Positions 8,569-17,971 are shown, numbered from the stretch's first letter. The stretch is 64,000 nt of DNA from JAUQQI01 sp040289115 (GCA_040289115.1 PSKS01000001.1:77844-141843), one strand, 5' to 3'. Notes: generated by a model from the sequence alone, not told the origin. Made by a program: numbers and translations.

Positions 8569-8947
8569 GGTTTAAGGCCCGACCGCAGTGCAAGCAAAGC
8601 TTGCGGATCTGCGTCTGGCAATCGGGGCAGAGCAGGAAGTCCTTTTCGAGGTGCCGCTTGCAGGTTGGGCAGGCCTCCTGGTCTTCCACCTCCCGGAGCA
8701 GGGCCTCTTCGGCCAGGGACCGCTGGAAGGCCTCGGCCAGGGTCTCCGGGGGCCGGATCAGGAAGTAAACCAGGAGCCCGGCGGGGCCGAAAACCAGCAC
8801 CAGCAGGGCCGAGAAGACCTGTACGAAAAGGTCCCGGCTTCGGAGGCGAATGTCCCGGTAAGTCCAGATGACCAGCGCCAGCCAGAAGGCCGCAATGTAG
8901 GCCCCTAAAAGGGCCAGGACGAGTTGAACCAGAAAATCCAGGCTCAT
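8528..8947 (-). CDS. Membrane protein with C-terminal double zinc ribbon
   Basis: 139 residues. Two N-terminal transmembrane helices (FLVQLVLALLGAYIAAFWLA; LFVQVFSALLVLVFGPAGLL) are followed by a short acidic helix and a cytoplasmic tail with paired cysteines: CPTC...CPDC...CLHC...CPYC, two zinc knuckles of DZR type. No function is assigned; such proteins are often neighbours of transport genes. A start at 8947 gives a natural N-terminus. It precedes an MFS gene on the same strand, whose stop codon at 8955 lies just upstream (7 nt). Confidence 0.75.
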   Translation of the reverse strand: MSLDFLVQLVLALLGAYIAAFWLALVIWTYRDIRLRSRDLFVQVFSALLVLVFGPAGLLVYFLIRPPETLAEAFQRSLAEEALLREVEDQEACPTCKRHLEKDFLLCPDCQTQIRKLCLHCGRALNLKWKVCPYCAVEQ

Positions 8948-8954
8948 TTTGCTT

Positions 8955-10094
8955 TTAAGCCCTGCCGACGGTCCGCTTTTGGGGCGGACGCCGCCAGGTT
9001 TCGACGGCGAGCAAGGCGAAGGCGGCGGCCCCCACCCCCCGGAAGGCCGTGGCCGCCGCCAGGGCGGCGTCGACCCCGAGCAGGTCGCTCAGGCCCCCCA
9101 GCAGGGGCGGCCCGACCACCAGTCCCACGTCCGCCAGGGTCCGGTAAAGGGCCAGGGCCAGGCCGAGCAGGCTGGAGGCGGCGATATCCGAAACATAGGC
9201 CGCCGAGGCCGGGCCGCTCAGACCGGAACCCAGGCCCAACAAGACACTGCCGGCCCAGAACTGGGCCTGGGGACCCTCCAGAGATAGCAGCAAAAGGCCG
9301 AAGGTGTCCAGCAAGCTTCCGGGCACCACCGAGGCCTTCCGGCCGAGCCGGTCTGAGAGAAACCCGCCCACCGGGATAGCCAGCAAATTCGTGGCGGCTA
9401 CGGCGCCGAAAAGTACCCCCAGCTGGGCTGGATTTAGGCCAAACCGGTCTCGACCCAGGACTGGCAGGAGGGTCTGCTGGACACCACCCCGGGTGAAGAA
9501 TACCCCAAAGGCGATAAAGCTTATCAGGATAAAGTTGAGAAGAACCCAGAGGGCAGCCGCGGCACTGGCCGCGCCGATGGCAAAAAAAGGCGCCCGTAGG
9601 CCCAGCAGGTCGGCCAGAAACCCACCGGGAACCGGCCCGAGGGTTATCCCCAACAGAAAGCAGCTCTGGTAGACGCTCATATAGCGACCCCGGGTGGCCG
9701 GGGTGCTCACGTCGGCCACGTAGGTGAGGGCCGACGTGATGAACAGAGCCGACCCAACCCCGCTCAACATTCGGGCGGCGACCAGCTGTTCAAAGGACGC
9801 CGCCAGGGCCGAAAGCAGGCCCCCCAGGGTCGAAACCAGTGATCCAAAGAAGAGCACTTGCCGCCGGCCAAGCCGGCTGGCCAAGATTCCGGCCGGCAAA
9901 TTGGCCAGCAGCCGGGCGATGCCGAACCCCGCCACCAGCAGCCCTACGAGGGACAAAGATACCCCGAAGCTTTGGGCGTAGAGGGGCAATACCGGGCTTA
10001 CGATGCCGTGGGAGAGGGTCATCAGGGCGGTGGCGACCCCAAGCCCCAGCACCCGCAGAAAGGTCGAGTCTAAGCTCCCAGGCTGAAGCTTCAA
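8955..10094 (-). CDS. Major facilitator superfamily transporter
   Basis: 379 residues, twelve predicted helices. The family signature GILASRLGRRQVL after helix 2 and its repeat GGFLSDRLGRKASVV after helix 8 are visible. It belongs to the drug-efflux-like MFS_1 group; substrate unknown. The ATG at 10094 overlaps the stop of the upstream M14-like gene as ATGA, indicating translational coupling, so transporter and hydrolase may act on related compounds. Confidence 0.88.
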   Translation of the reverse strand: MKLQPGSLDSTFLRVLGLGVATALMTLSHGIVSPVLPLYAQSFGVSLSLVGLLVAGFGIARLLANLPAGILASRLGRRQVLFFGSLVSTLGGLLSALAASFEQLVAARMLSGVGSALFITSALTYVADVSTPATRGRYMSVYQSCFLLGITLGPVPGGFLADLLGLRAPFFAIGAASAAAALWVLLNFILISFIAFGVFFTRGGVQQTLLPVLGRDRFGLNPAQLGVLFGAVAATNLLAIPVGGFLSDRLGRKASVVPGSLLDTFGLLLLSLEGPQAQFWAGSVLLGLGSGLSGPASAAYVSDIAASSLLGLALALYRTLADVGLVVGPPLLGGLSDLLGVDAALAAATAFRGVGAAAFALLAVETWRRPPQKRTVGRA

Positions 10095-11035
10095 TTTGCC
10101 AGCATGCCCTGGGCAGCCAGGATTTGCCGGACAATCTCTAGGTGGAATCCGACTCGGCGCCCCAGCGGAAGCTGGGTTGACGTCTCGACCAGCACGGTGA
10201 TGAGGGGAGCATAGGTTCGGGCCAGCATGTTGGTGCTGGTCCCACCGTAGCCGTCCCTACGCTCGCTGGGCAGGGGTGTAGACGGACAGTTGGGGGGCGG
10301 CGGGGAACCGCCGGGGCGGCCGAACACCAGCAGGGTAAACCGCTCTTTGCCCGCCAGCCGCTCGTTCAGCCGGTCCACAACAGGCCCCAGCAGGTCGATG
10401 GCCTGGGGCTTGTTGGTGACCGCCACCGTTTGCCCCAGGAAGGCGGTACTCGGGCAGACCCGGTCTTGGTAAAATCCCCAGGATTCGTGCAGGTCGACGA
10501 ATAACTCCACCCGGTACTCATCCACCAGGCGAGTAATCACCCAGGCAAGGCGCTCCATGGGCAGCCCATCCGGCCGGCCGGGGTAGAGCCGATTCAGGTC
10601 GCCCAGCTCCGGGAACGTCCGGACGAAGTGGTTGATGGCCACCACGTTGGCCCGAGGTATCACCAGCAGCCGACCCCGATCCGGGACGAGGTCGGCTAAC
10701 TGCTCGGCGGCTTGCCAGCCGGCAGGTTCGTTGCCGTGGGTACCCCCAACCACCATGACGGCTGGGCCGGGCTCGGGCCCAGTGTTAATATAAAGCAGGG
10801 TTTCGTAGGGTTCGCCGGCCAGGAGCGGCCGGACCTCCATCCCCGACTCCCACCGAACCACGGCAGGCCCAGGGGTGGGCTCCGGGACCGGGATGGTTTC
10901 CAGAACGGGTTCGGCCGGTTCGGGGGTTCTGGAGCCGGCCGGCGTGGGCCCGTCGGCAACGGCGGGCAGGGCCATGGAGAGTACGGCGGCCGCCATCAGG
11001 GCGGTGAAAAGGCGAGGTGCCATCAGCAAAATCAT
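10091..11035 (-). CDS. Secreted AstE/M14-like zinc deacylase or carboxypeptidase
   Basis: 314 residues. An N-terminal signal peptide (LFTALMAAAVLSMALPAVADG) and a Pro-rich linker lead into a succinylglutamate-desuccinylase/aspartoacylase-like domain. Seen: the first two zinc ligands in GGTHGNEPAG (His, Glu), a conserved Asn/Arg stretch VIPRANVVAINHFVR, and a third ligand in DLHES. Enzymes of this fold remove acyl or amino-acid groups; the exported location suggests an extracellular or envelope substrate. ATG 11035 is chosen since GAAGG lies 5 nt upstream; ATG 11023 is an alternative. It is coupled to the MFS gene after it and lies divergent from the Ldh-type gene. Confidence 0.75.
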   Translation of the reverse strand: MILLMAPRLFTALMAAAVLSMALPAVADGPTPAGSRTPEPAEPVLETIPVPEPTPGPAVVRWESGMEVRPLLAGEPYETLLYINTGPEPGPAVMVVGGTHGNEPAGWQAAEQLADLVPDRGRLLVIPRANVVAINHFVRTFPELGDLNRLYPGRPDGLPMERLAWVITRLVDEYRVELFVDLHESWGFYQDRVCPSTAFLGQTVAVTNKPQAIDLLGPVVDRLNERLAGKERFTLLVFGRPGGSPPPPNCPSTPLPSERRDGYGGTSTNMLARTYAPLITVLVETSTQLPLGRRVGFHLEIVRQILAAQGMLAN

Positions 11036-11062
11036 ATAACCTTCGGAGGGAGACAGACAACT

Positions 11063-12151
11063 ATGGCAGTGACAGGCCCGGAAACCAGACTGATTCGGGT
11101 GCCGGTCGAGCGGCTGCGGGCCTTCTGCGAGGAGGCCCTCAAGAGGTCCGGCCTTACCGAAGCCGATGCCCGGCTGGTGGCCGACACCCTGGTGGAGGCC
11201 GACTTGCGGGGTGTCCGCTCGCACGGGCTGATTTTGCTGGTGCGCTACTGCCGGGGGCTTTTAAAGGGCCACGTAAACCCGAGGCCCAACGTCCGGGTCG
11301 AACGCCGGGCCGGGGCTACCGCCCTGATCGACGGGGACAACGGCTTAGGCCAGATCGCCTCGGTAAAGGCCATGGACCTGGCCATCGAGCTGGCCGAAAC
11401 TTACGGGACGGCAACGGTTGCCGTCTATAACAGCAACCACTTCGGGGCGGCCGCTTACTACGCCCTTCGGGCCGTGCCCCACCGGATGGTGGGGTTTGCG
11501 GCCACCAACGCCCCGCCGGTGATGCCCCTTTTCGGCGGCCGGGACCCCACCATCGGCAACAACCCCTTATGCTGGGCGATTCCGGCCAAGGCGGAGCCGC
11601 CCCTTGTGCTGGACATGGCCTGCTCGGCCTCATCCAGGGGCAAGATTCGGGTCTTGGCCCAGCGGGGCGAACCTATTCCCCTGGGCTGGGCCTTAGATGC
11701 CGAGGGCCGGCCCACCACCGACCCGGTGGCGGCCCTGGCCGGGGTGATGCTGCCGGTGGGCGGGTACAAGGGGGCCGGGCTGGCAGTGATAATGGAGGCC
11801 CTGGCCGGAGGCTTAAGCGGGGCAAAGTTTGGCTTTGAGATTGAGACCCACACCGTTCAGGCCGGGGACCCCCAGGAGTCGTGGCAGGTGGGGCATATTT
11901 TTCAGGCGATAAAGGTTGAGGCCTTTATGCCCTTCGAGGAGTTTGGGGCCCGAATTGACCGGCTCATTCGGTTTTTAAGGTCGGGGCGGCCTGCGCCCGG
12001 AGCTGAAAGGGTTTATCTACCGGGGGAGCCGGAGCATATCTCCCGGGCGGACGCCCTGGCCAACGGGATCCCCTTTGAAGAGGCCGACCTCCACTGGGCC
12101 AACGTTGTGGCCCAGGACCTAGGCATCGAGCCCCTCAGGCAGATTATGTGA
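11063..12151 (+). CDS. Ldh/malate dehydrogenase family NAD(P)-dependent oxidoreductase
   Basis: 362 residues of the type-2 malate/L-lactate dehydrogenase family (MDH/LDH2, unrelated to Rossmann-fold LDH). Seen: DLRGVRSHGLILLVRYC with the catalytic His region, DGDNGLGQIASVKAM, VYNSNHFGAAAYYA, TIGNNPLCWAIPA, and GGYKGAGLAVIMEAL near the C-terminus. Members reduce 2-oxoacids such as pyruvate, oxaloacetate, ureidoglycolate precursors or sulfopyruvate; the substrate cannot be assigned here. The ATG at 11063 has a strong GGAGGGAG site 11-18 nt upstream. Confidence 0.87.
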   Translation: MAVTGPETRLIRVPVERLRAFCEEALKRSGLTEADARLVADTLVEADLRGVRSHGLILLVRYCRGLLKGHVNPRPNVRVERRAGATALIDGDNGLGQIASVKAMDLAIELAETYGTATVAVYNSNHFGAAAYYALRAVPHRMVGFAATNAPPVMPLFGGRDPTIGNNPLCWAIPAKAEPPLVLDMACSASSRGKIRVLAQRGEPIPLGWALDAEGRPTTDPVAALAGVMLPVGGYKGAGLAVIMEALAGGLSGAKFGFEIETHTVQAGDPQESWQVGHIFQAIKVEAFMPFEEFGARIDRLIRFLRSGRPAPGAERVYLPGEPEHISRADALANGIPFEEADLHWANVVAQDLGIEPLRQIM

Positions 12152-12220
12152 ATTTCTTGGACAGGAAGGGCTGCGGCAGCCCTTCCGAGCGTGGAAAGCC
12201 CCGGGCGCGGGCCGACTCAT

Positions 12221-12248
12221 TTGACTTAATTTTCTTCCGGTATATAAA
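12221..12248 (+). promoter_or_regulatory. Promoter of the peptide-binding lipoprotein gene
   Basis: TTGACT at 12221-12226 and TATAAA at 12243-12248, separated by 16 bp, in an AT-rich patch otherwise rare in this region. A GGGGAGG ribosome binding site follows at 12274-12280. Confidence 0.6.
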
Positions 12249-12289
12249 ATCAGCTGAATCAAAAAGCTGCGCAGGGGAGGTAAACCGAC

Positions 12290-13951
12290 GTGACCGACTG
12301 GCGGCAGTCCTACTGGGAACAGGTGCTTCGGCGGCCCTACTCTCGGCGCAAGTTCCTAACTGGCAGCGCGGTGGCAGCCTTAAGCCTTGGCTTGTGGTCC
12401 TGCGCCCCCCAAGCCCAGCAGCAGACTTCGGCCCCAGGACAGCCGGCCGAGGAGAAGCCCCGCTACGGCGGGGTACTTACGGCCTGGACTGCAGCCGACC
12501 CGCCCAATTATGATGTGCACCAGAACTCCACCTATCAGGTTCTTCACCCCCTGGCCCCGTGCTTCAACCTCCTGGTCAAGTTCGACCCGATGGACCCCAA
12601 CAAGGTCGTGGGCGACCTGGCCGAGCGCTGGGAAATCAGCCCCGACGGCAAAATCTACACCTTTTACCTTAAGCGTGGCGTCAAGTTTCACCATGGCAAG
12701 CCGTTTAAGGCCGAAGACGTCAAAGCAAACTTCGAACGGATCGCCAACCCGCCCCGAGGTATGGTAAGCCCCCGCAAAGGCGTCTTTCAGGTCGTCGACG
12801 CCGTCGAAACCCCCGATGATTACACCGTGAAGTTCATCCTCAAGCGGCCCAACCCATCCCTGCTCACCAACATCGCCCAGGGCTGGAACGTCATCTACCC
12901 CAAGGACCTCCTCGAGTCCCGGCCCGACATGAAGACCACGGTCATCGGGACCGGTCCCTTTAAGTTCAAGGAGCACATCCGGGGGGTCAGCATCGAGCTG
13001 GTCAAGAACACCGAGTACCACGTGGCGGGTCGTCCCTACCTGGACGGCATCAAGTACTTTATAATTCCGGACCCCAACACCGCCCTCTCCGCCTTCATCT
13101 CCGGCCAGCTCCTCATGTACCGGCCCAACCTCCAGGCGGACGCCGATGAGGCCAAGCGCCAGCTCGGGGACAAGATTGTCATCCAGAAGGTTCAGGGCTA
13201 TTTGTTTGACACCGTCAACATGAACGCCCAGCGGGCCCCCTGGAACGACGAGCGGGTCCGGCTGGCCGTCTCGATGGCCATCGACCGGTCCGCTGCCATT
13301 ACCGTTTTGGCCCAGGGGGAAGGGACCGTTGGGGGGTATATGCCGCCTGGTGGCCGTTGGGAGCTTTCTAAGGAGGAGCTCCAGAAGGTTCCCGGCTATC
13401 GACCTAACAAGGCCCAGGAAATTGAGGAGGCAAAAAGGTTGCTGGCCCAGGCCGGGTACCCCAACGGTTTTAAGACCACATTGCTCACCCGCAAAGGGGC
13501 CGATTACGAGCCCCTCTCGGTCTTCCTTAAGGACCAGCTGGCCAAAATCGGCATCGACGCCGTCCTGGACGTCCAGGAGACCGGGACCGCCTTCGACCGG
13601 CTGAACCGGCGGGACTTTGACATGGCCCCTTGGGTCCACGCCATCGCCGTCGATGACCCTGACGCCATCTACGCCGAGTTCTATCTCTGCAACGCCGAAC
13701 GGAACTATTCCAACGTATGCGTGCCGGAGGTCGACCAGATCTTTGAGCGCCAGTCGCAGACTATGGACCCCAACGAGCGCCGGCAGCTCGTCTGGGAGAT
13801 GGAGAGGCGGGCCCTGGTGGGCAACGCCAAGATCGTCGTCGACTGGCGGTTCGAGCGGACTATCCACTGGGCCAAGGTCCGAAATTACAAGCGGCACCCA
13901 AGCCTTTACAACAACTTCGACTTCCAGGACGTTTGGTTGGCCGAAGCCTGA
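12290..13951 (+). CDS. Tat-exported lipoprotein, peptide/opine ABC transporter substrate-binding protein
   Basis: 553 residues of the SBP_bac_5 (DppA/OppA) family, which captures peptides, nickel chelates or opine-like ligands for an ABC importer. Seen: a twin-arginine signal (SRRKFLTG) with a lipobox ending LWSC, then PRYGGVLTAW, the family signature LAERWEISPDGKIYTFYLKR and RGVKFHHGKPFKAEDV, and DERVRLAVSMAIDRSAA. The GTG start at 12290 lies 9 nt after GGGGAGG. No permease or ATPase genes follow; the neighbours are an MFS carrier and oxidoreductases, so the partner permease must be elsewhere. Confidence 0.9.
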   Translation: MTDWRQSYWEQVLRRPYSRRKFLTGSAVAALSLGLWSCAPQAQQQTSAPGQPAEEKPRYGGVLTAWTAADPPNYDVHQNSTYQVLHPLAPCFNLLVKFDPMDPNKVVGDLAERWEISPDGKIYTFYLKRGVKFHHGKPFKAEDVKANFERIANPPRGMVSPRKGVFQVVDAVETPDDYTVKFILKRPNPSLLTNIAQGWNVIYPKDLLESRPDMKTTVIGTGPFKFKEHIRGVSIELVKNTEYHVAGRPYLDGIKYFIIPDPNTALSAFISGQLLMYRPNLQADADEAKRQLGDKIVIQKVQGYLFDTVNMNAQRAPWNDERVRLAVSMAIDRSAAITVLAQGEGTVGGYMPPGGRWELSKEELQKVPGYRPNKAQEIEEAKRLLAQAGYPNGFKTTLLTRKGADYEPLSVFLKDQLAKIGIDAVLDVQETGTAFDRLNRRDFDMAPWVHAIAVDDPDAIYAEFYLCNAERNYSNVCVPEVDQIFERQSQTMDPNERRQLVWEMERRALVGNAKIVVDWRFERTIHWAKVRNYKRHPSLYNNFDFQDVWLAEA

Positions 13952-14066
13952 GCTCTTGTCAGAAATAGCCGGGGAAGGCCCCGGCACCTGAACGGCGCCT
14001 GAGCCGAAAAGCTTCGACCGGTAGGCTGGCGGGGCTTTAGATTCATCCCGGAAGTTGCCAATTGCC

Positions 14067-14088
14067 GGGGCACACGGCCGTGTGCCCC
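14067..14088. repeat. Perfect inverted repeat downstream of the lipoprotein gene
   Basis: Two 10-bp arms, GGGGCACACG and CGTGTGCCCC, around a central GC. It could form a very stable hairpin about 115 nt after the stop codon. There is no T-run directly after it (GAAGGGATGTTTAG), so it is not a classical terminator. A hairpin of nearly the same sequence lies at 54136-54155. Confidence 0.7.
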
Positions 14089-14190
14089 GAAGGGATGTTT
14101 AGTTTTAGGTTAGGTACCGAAAACTGCGAAGCCCCCGTTAGTTAGGGCCACAGCTTGACCGCCGGGGCGAGCTGTAGGCTAAACTTTCAC

Positions 14191-15492
14191 GTGAGCGTTC
14201 CGGGACCGCTGGGCAAGTTCCTTCGCCGACGGTTGGCCAGCGTTTACTATGGCTGGTGGATTATCGCCGCCGGCAGCGTCATCCACGCCGTCGGGGCCCT
14301 CTATTACTATGGGTTTACCGTGTTCTTTCTTCCGGTGGCGGCCGACCTCGGCCTTAACCGGGCTGCCACATCCCTCATCTTCTCCTTGGCCCGTTTGGAA
14401 GGGAGCATCGACGGCCCCATCGTCGGGCTGCTCATTGACCGTCTCGGACCCCGCCGGATGGTGGCCCTCGGGGGCACCATCACCGGCCTGGGTTTTCTCA
14501 TCCTCTCCCAGGTCAGCGACTTCTGGGCGTTTCTGTTCGTCTACATGGGCCTCATCGCCGTCGGGTTCGACATGGGGTTCTTTCAGTCGATGCTGGCGGC
14601 CGCCAACCAGTGGTTCATCAGGTACCGGACCACGGCGATGAGCCTGCTTACAGCTTCCTTTCGCCTGGGTGGGGCATTGCTGGTACCCCTCATATCCGCA
14701 GTCGTCCTCACCTACGGCTGGCGGGTGGGCGCCGTCGTCTGCGGCCTTGTCATCCTGGCCTTTGTGGTGCCCCTATCCCGGGTGGTTCGCCGATCCCCCG
14801 AGGAGATGGGCCTGCAACCCGACGGCCGAAAGGACCCGCCTTCGGTTGCCCCCAATGGGCCTCTCGGCCGGGAGCAGGCGGGGGATTTCACGGCGCGGCA
14901 GGCCCTCCGCACCGCGGCCTACTGGCTCATCGCCCTGGCCACTGCCCTACGCCTCGGGGTCTATTCTGGCCTTGGGGTGCATTTTGTGCCCATCTTCGTC
15001 TGGAAGGGCCTCTCGGAACAGGCCGCGGCCAACCTTGTAGGCCTGATGGCTTTCCTGGCCATTCCGGCCGGCCTTACCCTGGGCTGGCTCGGCGACCGGG
15101 TTAAAAAAACCTACATCCTGGCGGCGGGCACCACTTGTCAAGCGCTGGCTATGGTCCTCTTAGCCTTTCTCGAGACACCCCTGGCCCCCCTAATTTTCGT
15201 GGTGGTCTACGCCGCCAGCGAGAGCGTGGGGGCCGTCAACTGGTCCCTGATCGGGGAATTCTTCGGTCGGCGCAGCTACGCCACGTTGCGGGGCGTGGTC
15301 AACTCCATCTGCAGTATCGGGGTGCTGGCCCCGGTCTTTGCCGGCTGGGTCTTCGACCATACCCGGTCCTACCAGCCGGCCCTCATGGCCTTCGCCTTGA
15401 TGTCCCTCCTTGCGGCCTTGCTTTACGTTAACGTTCGGCGCCCCCAGGCGCCGGGTCCGGTTCCCAAGCACGCCTACTCCCCTGGGAGGTGA
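14191..15492 (+). CDS. MFS transporter, oxalate/formate antiporter (OFA)-like
   Basis: 433 residues from the GTG at 14191 (a TTG at 14155 would add 12 residues; neither has a clear ribosome binding site). Seen: YYGWWIIAAGSVIHAVG in helix 1, a pattern typical of the OFA/monocarboxylate branch of MFS, the loop LIDRLGPRRMVALGG, SVYYG before it, and about twelve helices. It likely carries a mono- or dicarboxylate. It overlaps the following Fe-alcohol dehydrogenase start region and fits as the uptake step for the acid catabolised by the genes after it. Confidence 0.85.
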   Translation: MSVPGPLGKFLRRRLASVYYGWWIIAAGSVIHAVGALYYYGFTVFFLPVAADLGLNRAATSLIFSLARLEGSIDGPIVGLLIDRLGPRRMVALGGTITGLGFLILSQVSDFWAFLFVYMGLIAVGFDMGFFQSMLAAANQWFIRYRTTAMSLLTASFRLGGALLVPLISAVVLTYGWRVGAVVCGLVILAFVVPLSRVVRRSPEEMGLQPDGRKDPPSVAPNGPLGREQAGDFTARQALRTAAYWLIALATALRLGVYSGLGVHFVPIFVWKGLSEQAAANLVGLMAFLAIPAGLTLGWLGDRVKKTYILAAGTTCQALAMVLLAFLETPLAPLIFVVVYAASESVGAVNWSLIGEFFGRRSYATLRGVVNSICSIGVLAPVFAGWVFDHTRSYQPALMAFALMSLLAALLYVNVRRPQAPGPVPKHAYSPGR

Positions 15493-15494
15493 AG

Positions 15495-16673
15495 ATGAGC
15501 ATCACCTTAGATTTCAGGTTCATCAGCCCGGCTAGCCGAGTCTTCGTGGGCCGGGATGTCCTGGCCCAGCTGCCTCGGGAGGTCGGCCGGCTAGGAGTAG
15601 GCCGGGTAATGGTGGTGTGCGCCCCCAGCGTGGTCCGCCAGCAGACCCTCTTAAAGCGCATCGAATCCCTCCTGGGAAGCGCCCTGGTCGCCGTATTCGA
15701 CGGCGTTCAGAAGGAGTCGCCCCTGCCGGCGGTGGAGGCCGGGGTTGAGCTGGCCCGGCGGGCCCAACCCGACGCCATTCTGGCCGTCGGGGGCGGAAGC
15801 ACCGTGGTCACCGCCCGGGCCATAACCATCTTGCTGGCCGAAAGAAGGCCGGCCCACGAGCTGGCAACCCAGTACCCGCCGGGCCAGCCGCCGGTCAGTC
15901 CCCGACTGGAGTGGCCCAAGCTTCCCAACCTCGTCGTCCCCACAACCCCGAACACCGCCGTGAACCGGGGTGGAGCGGCCGTCTTAGACCCCGAAACCCG
16001 CCACCGCCTCGAATTCTTTGACCCGAAGACCCGGCCGGCGGCGGTCTTTCTGGACGCCGAAGCCCTCCTGAGCGCACCCCCGGCGGTCTCGGTGCGGGCG
16101 GCCGTAGCCGCCTTTACCGGGGCCGTCAACGCCTTTACCTCCCGCCCCCTTAACCCGTTCGCCCTGGCCGACCTCCGCACCGCCCTCGAGCTTTTAAAGG
16201 ACACCATTCCGGCCGTATTGGAGCGGCCGGACGAAGCGGAACCGCGACTGGGCGCGGCCTGTGCCGCCCTACTTTCCAACCGGGCTGCCGACGCCCTAGC
16301 CGGGGGCGGAGGTGGCGTGGTCTCGGCCCTGGTCCACCAGATTCAGAGCCGCTACGATCACATCGACCAGGGGACAGCCTCGGCCGTGCTCTTGGTTCCG
16401 GGCCTGCGGTTCAACCGGCCCGTAACCCTGCAGGCCCAGCTCCGGCTGGTCCCAATCCTCGGAGCCGAACCCTCCGCCGACGGTCTGGACCGCTGGGTTG
16501 ACGGCTTCTTGGGCCGGCTGGGCTTCCCCCGCCGCCTTCGGGAACTGGGGATTTCCGAAGGGGAGCTGCCGGCCCTGGCCGAGGCGGCCATGCACGACTT
16601 TTTCCTCCAAGGCAATCCCCGCCGGGTGAAGGGCCCCGCCGAGCTAGTAGACCTGCTGAAGGCCGCCTGGTAA
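15495..16673 (+). CDS. Iron-containing alcohol dehydrogenase family protein
   Basis: 392 residues. Seen: ILAVGGGSTVVTARAI (NAD-binding GGGS turn), NLVVPTTPNTAVNRGG, and a metal-site region ALVHQIQSRYDHIDQGTASAVLLVPGL in which His residues take the place of the usual HxxxH/H ligands. The family includes alcohol dehydrogenases, maleylacetate reductase and glycerol dehydrogenase. The ATG at 15495 is preferred because GGGAGG sits 5 nt upstream; a GTG at 15489 overlaps the previous stop. Part of the MFS-dehydrogenase-acyl-CoA dehydrogenase run. Confidence 0.82.
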   Translation: MSITLDFRFISPASRVFVGRDVLAQLPREVGRLGVGRVMVVCAPSVVRQQTLLKRIESLLGSALVAVFDGVQKESPLPAVEAGVELARRAQPDAILAVGGGSTVVTARAITILLAERRPAHELATQYPPGQPPVSPRLEWPKLPNLVVPTTPNTAVNRGGAAVLDPETRHRLEFFDPKTRPAAVFLDAEALLSAPPAVSVRAAVAAFTGAVNAFTSRPLNPFALADLRTALELLKDTIPAVLERPDEAEPRLGAACAALLSNRAADALAGGGGGVVSALVHQIQSRYDHIDQGTASAVLLVPGLRFNRPVTLQAQLRLVPILGAEPSADGLDRWVDGFLGRLGFPRRLRELGISEGELPALAEAAMHDFFLQGNPRRVKGPAELVDLLKAAW

Positions 16674-16738
16674 TTTGACCCGACGTCAGCGGGGCTGTTA
16701 GACTGGTCCGGAATCTCACGGCACCGGAGTGAGCCACG

Positions 16739-17971
16739 ATGGACTTCGAGCTTAAATACTCGCCCGAACAGGAAGCCTTTCGTAAGGAGGTCCGGGCCTT
16801 CCTCGAAGCCAACATTCCCCCCGACCTGGAAGAGCCAGTGGACCCGGCCGACCTCTCCTACGAGCAGTACCTTATGCGCCGCGAGCTGGGCCGCAAGCTT
16901 GGGGAGCGGGGCTGGCTTTTCCCCACCTTCCCCAAGGAGTACGGCGGCGGGGGTCTGCCCATGGAGCTGGCCGTTATCATTGAAGAAGAGCTCGACCGCT
17001 ACGGCCTTTCCCTCCCTCCCTTCTACAACACCGGCGGGACCCTTGGGGCCCCCTGCATCCTGGTCTGGGGGACCGAGGAGCAAAAACGCCATTTTCTGCC
17101 GCCGATTCTTAAGGGCGAGGTCCGCGTCTGGCAACTTCTCACCGAACCTGGGGCAGGGTCCGACCTGGCCAGCGTCAAGACCCTGGCCGTTCGGGACGGG
17201 GACCACTACGTCATCAACGGGCAGAAGACCTTCGTTGGCAGCCTGCACGGGGCCGACTGGCTCTGGACCATCGTCTGCACCGACCCGAACGGCCGCCGCC
17301 ACGAGAACCTGAGCTGGTTTATGATTCCGGCCGACCTGCCCGGCATCTCCATGACACCCCTAGACCTCCTTATGGCCGGCGGCGAGGGTGGGGCCTCACC
17401 CGGCGCCAAATACACCGTCTACTTCGACAACGTTCGGGTCCCGGCCTTTAACCTGATTGGGGGTGAGAATAACGGTTGGAAAGTGGCCACAACCCACCTG
17501 GAGCTGGAGCATGGGGGTGCCGGCAGTATTCGCCGCAACCGCATCGTCGACCGGCTCATCGAGTACTGTAAGACCACCTACCGCAATGGCCGGCCCCTCA
17601 GCCAGGACCCCGACGTCCAGGACCTGCTGGTGGAATGTTATATCGACGCCGAAATCGGCCGCCTCTTCAACCTGCGCAACTACTGGCTCCGGCACACCCG
17701 CCGGCCCCGGACCTACGAGGGTCCCCAGGCCTCCCTTCACCGGAAGGTCTCAGGCCTCCGCATCGCCGAGGCCATTTTAAAGGCCCTGGGGCCCTACGCC
17801 CTTACCAACGACCCAGCCTGGGACCCATCCGGCGGTCACCTGGAAGTCTTCCACCGGGCTAGCATTGTGGCAACCCATCCGGGGGGCACCATTGAAATCC
17901 AGAAGGTAATTATGGCCCGACGGATCGGTATCGGCCGGGCCGTCCGGGAGGAAGCCGGCACCGTCGTCTGA
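16739..17971 (+). CDS. Acyl-CoA dehydrogenase
   Basis: 410 residues, normal length. FAD-dependent alpha,beta-dehydrogenation of an acyl-CoA, passing electrons to ETF. Seen: FPKEYGGGGLPMELAVI, the flavin-binding LLTEPGAGSDLASVKT, DHYVINGQKTFVGSLHGADW, and the C-terminal VATHPGGTIEIQKVIMARRIG. The ATG follows GGAGTGAGCCACG. It lies 11 bp before a second, diverged acyl-CoA dehydrogenase, the layout of heteromeric acyl-CoA dehydrogenases (such as those for aromatic or sterol side-chain CoA esters) in which two half-active subunits pair. Confidence 0.93.
   Translation: MDFELKYSPEQEAFRKEVRAFLEANIPPDLEEPVDPADLSYEQYLMRRELGRKLGERGWLFPTFPKEYGGGGLPMELAVIIEEELDRYGLSLPPFYNTGGTLGAPCILVWGTEEQKRHFLPPILKGEVRVWQLLTEPGAGSDLASVKTLAVRDGDHYVINGQKTFVGSLHGADWLWTIVCTDPNGRRHENLSWFMIPADLPGISMTPLDLLMAGGEGGASPGAKYTVYFDNVRVPAFNLIGGENNGWKVATTHLELEHGGAGSIRRNRIVDRLIEYCKTTYRNGRPLSQDPDVQDLLVECYIDAEIGRLFNLRNYWLRHTRRPRTYEGPQASLHRKVSGLRIAEAILKALGPYALTNDPAWDPSGGHLEVFHRASIVATHPGGTIEIQKVIMARRIGIGRAVREEAGTVV

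Noticed and set aside
10712..11062. 117-residue N-terminal extension of the Ldh-type gene
   Set aside because: It is antisense to the signal-peptide gene; a strong ribosome binding site supports the ATG at 11063.
12380..13987. 535-codon open frame antisense to the binding-protein gene
   Set aside because: Antisense shadow; the plus-strand gene has a Tat signal, lipobox and full family motifs.
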